In this document: positions 6,406 through 6,599 of the stretch, piece after piece
How positions within the stretch are numbered: position 1 is the first letter of the stretch
Layout of the letters: every line of letters begins with the position of its first letter
Assembly: GCA_030741175.1 (NCBI GenBank)
Contig: JASLVT010000076.1
Span: 1 to 6,599 of the forward strand
DNA: 6,599 bases
Direction of reading: 5' to 3'
Source of the DNA: Porticoccaceae bacterium
GTDB taxonomy: Bacteria; Pseudomonadota; Gammaproteobacteria; Pseudomonadales; Porticoccaceae
Notes under the pieces: model-generated
Seen by the model: the letters and a program-made list of their open reading frames with translations, nothing else
Told to the model about the DNA's origin: nothing
Database searches by the model: none
Made by a program: the position numbers and the translations under genes

Positions 6406-6599
6406 ATGAGAGCTAAGTTCACAGAAATGTCCCAGAGTACGGCCGAAGACTGGCAGATCATAATGCCTGAGCAGTTGGCCTTTTTTAGTAAATTACCCGA
6501 CCGTATTCTCGCTCATATGGAGTTACTAGCCGGTGATTACGGTGGCTTCGCCATCGATCGTTTGCAGCACTCGTTGCAGACAGCGCACCGTGCAGCGGA
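6406..6599 (+). CDS. HD-domain protein, N-terminal fragment (3' truncated by window edge)
   Basis: The frame is open from ATG 6406 to the edge, giving about 64 residues. An in-frame ATG at 6400 lies only 2 nt after the strong ribosome site AGGGGG (6392-6397), whereas ATG 6406 has the better 8-nt spacing and is preferred. The fragment begins MRAKFTEMSQSTAEDW, then has a helical stretch with LPDRILAHMELLAGDYGG and DRLQHSLQTAHRA. The pattern Arg/Gln-x-x-His-Ser-Leu-Gln-Thr-Ala, with a His followed by a helix, is the usual first metal-ligand region of HD-domain proteins related to PhnZ and myo-inositol oxygenase. The HD pair itself would lie just outside the window. The family includes metal-dependent phosphohydrolases and mixed-valence diiron oxygenases; which one applies cannot be told from this fragment. 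It has its own leader region and seems a separate unit from the GH3 gene. Confidence 0.65.
   Translation, partial: MRAKFTEMSQSTAEDWQIIMPEQLAFFSKLPDRILAHMELLAGDYGGFAIDRLQHSLQTAHRAA

Overview
The window looks like a stretch of chromosome from a free-living, probably marine gammaproteobacterium, perhaps of the Cellvibrionales type. I infer this from the gene content: a TonB-dependent receptor, an exported family-3 glucan glucohydrolase with the three-domain build known from marine Pseudoalteromonas ExoP, and a LytS/LytTR-type two-component pair. Base composition is moderate, and I see no sharp compositional break between genes. There are no tRNA or rRNA genes, insertion sequences, CRISPR arrays or phage signatures.

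Layout from left to right. At 2-730 (+) is the C-terminal 242 residues of a TonB-dependent outer-membrane receptor. A strong hairpin at 759-790 serves as a terminator shared with the convergent gene at 790-1401 (-), a small class I SAM-dependent methyltransferase. A 127-bp divergent intergenic region follows. Next come a four-helix membrane histidine kinase (about 1529-2656, +) and a LytTR response regulator (2664-3467, +), only 7 bp apart and surely one operon. A 224-bp intergenic region at 3468-3691 holds unusual repeat structure. Then comes an 842-residue exported glycoside hydrolase family 3 enzyme (3692-6220, +) with its own rho-independent terminator at 6248-6275. The window ends in the first ~65 codons of an HD-domain protein (6406 to the edge, +).

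How the parts may work together (inference). The outer-membrane receptor and the GH3 exo-beta-glucanase together suggest a beta-glucan (laminarin- or mixed-linkage-type) uptake locus: oligosaccharides cross the outer membrane and are trimmed to glucose in the periplasm. The kinase/regulator pair just upstream of the GH3 gene is a candidate local regulator. The 224-bp gap carries a direct repeat with the ~21-bp period expected of LytTR-family operators. It also carries three copies of a 9-nt element that can form two mutually exclusive hairpins around the GH3 start codon. The methyltransferase and the HD-domain gene are probably separate transcription units without an obvious role in glucan use.

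Most of the window is conventional. The intergenic region before the GH3 gene is the part that most deserves a second look; no clearly novel system is visible.
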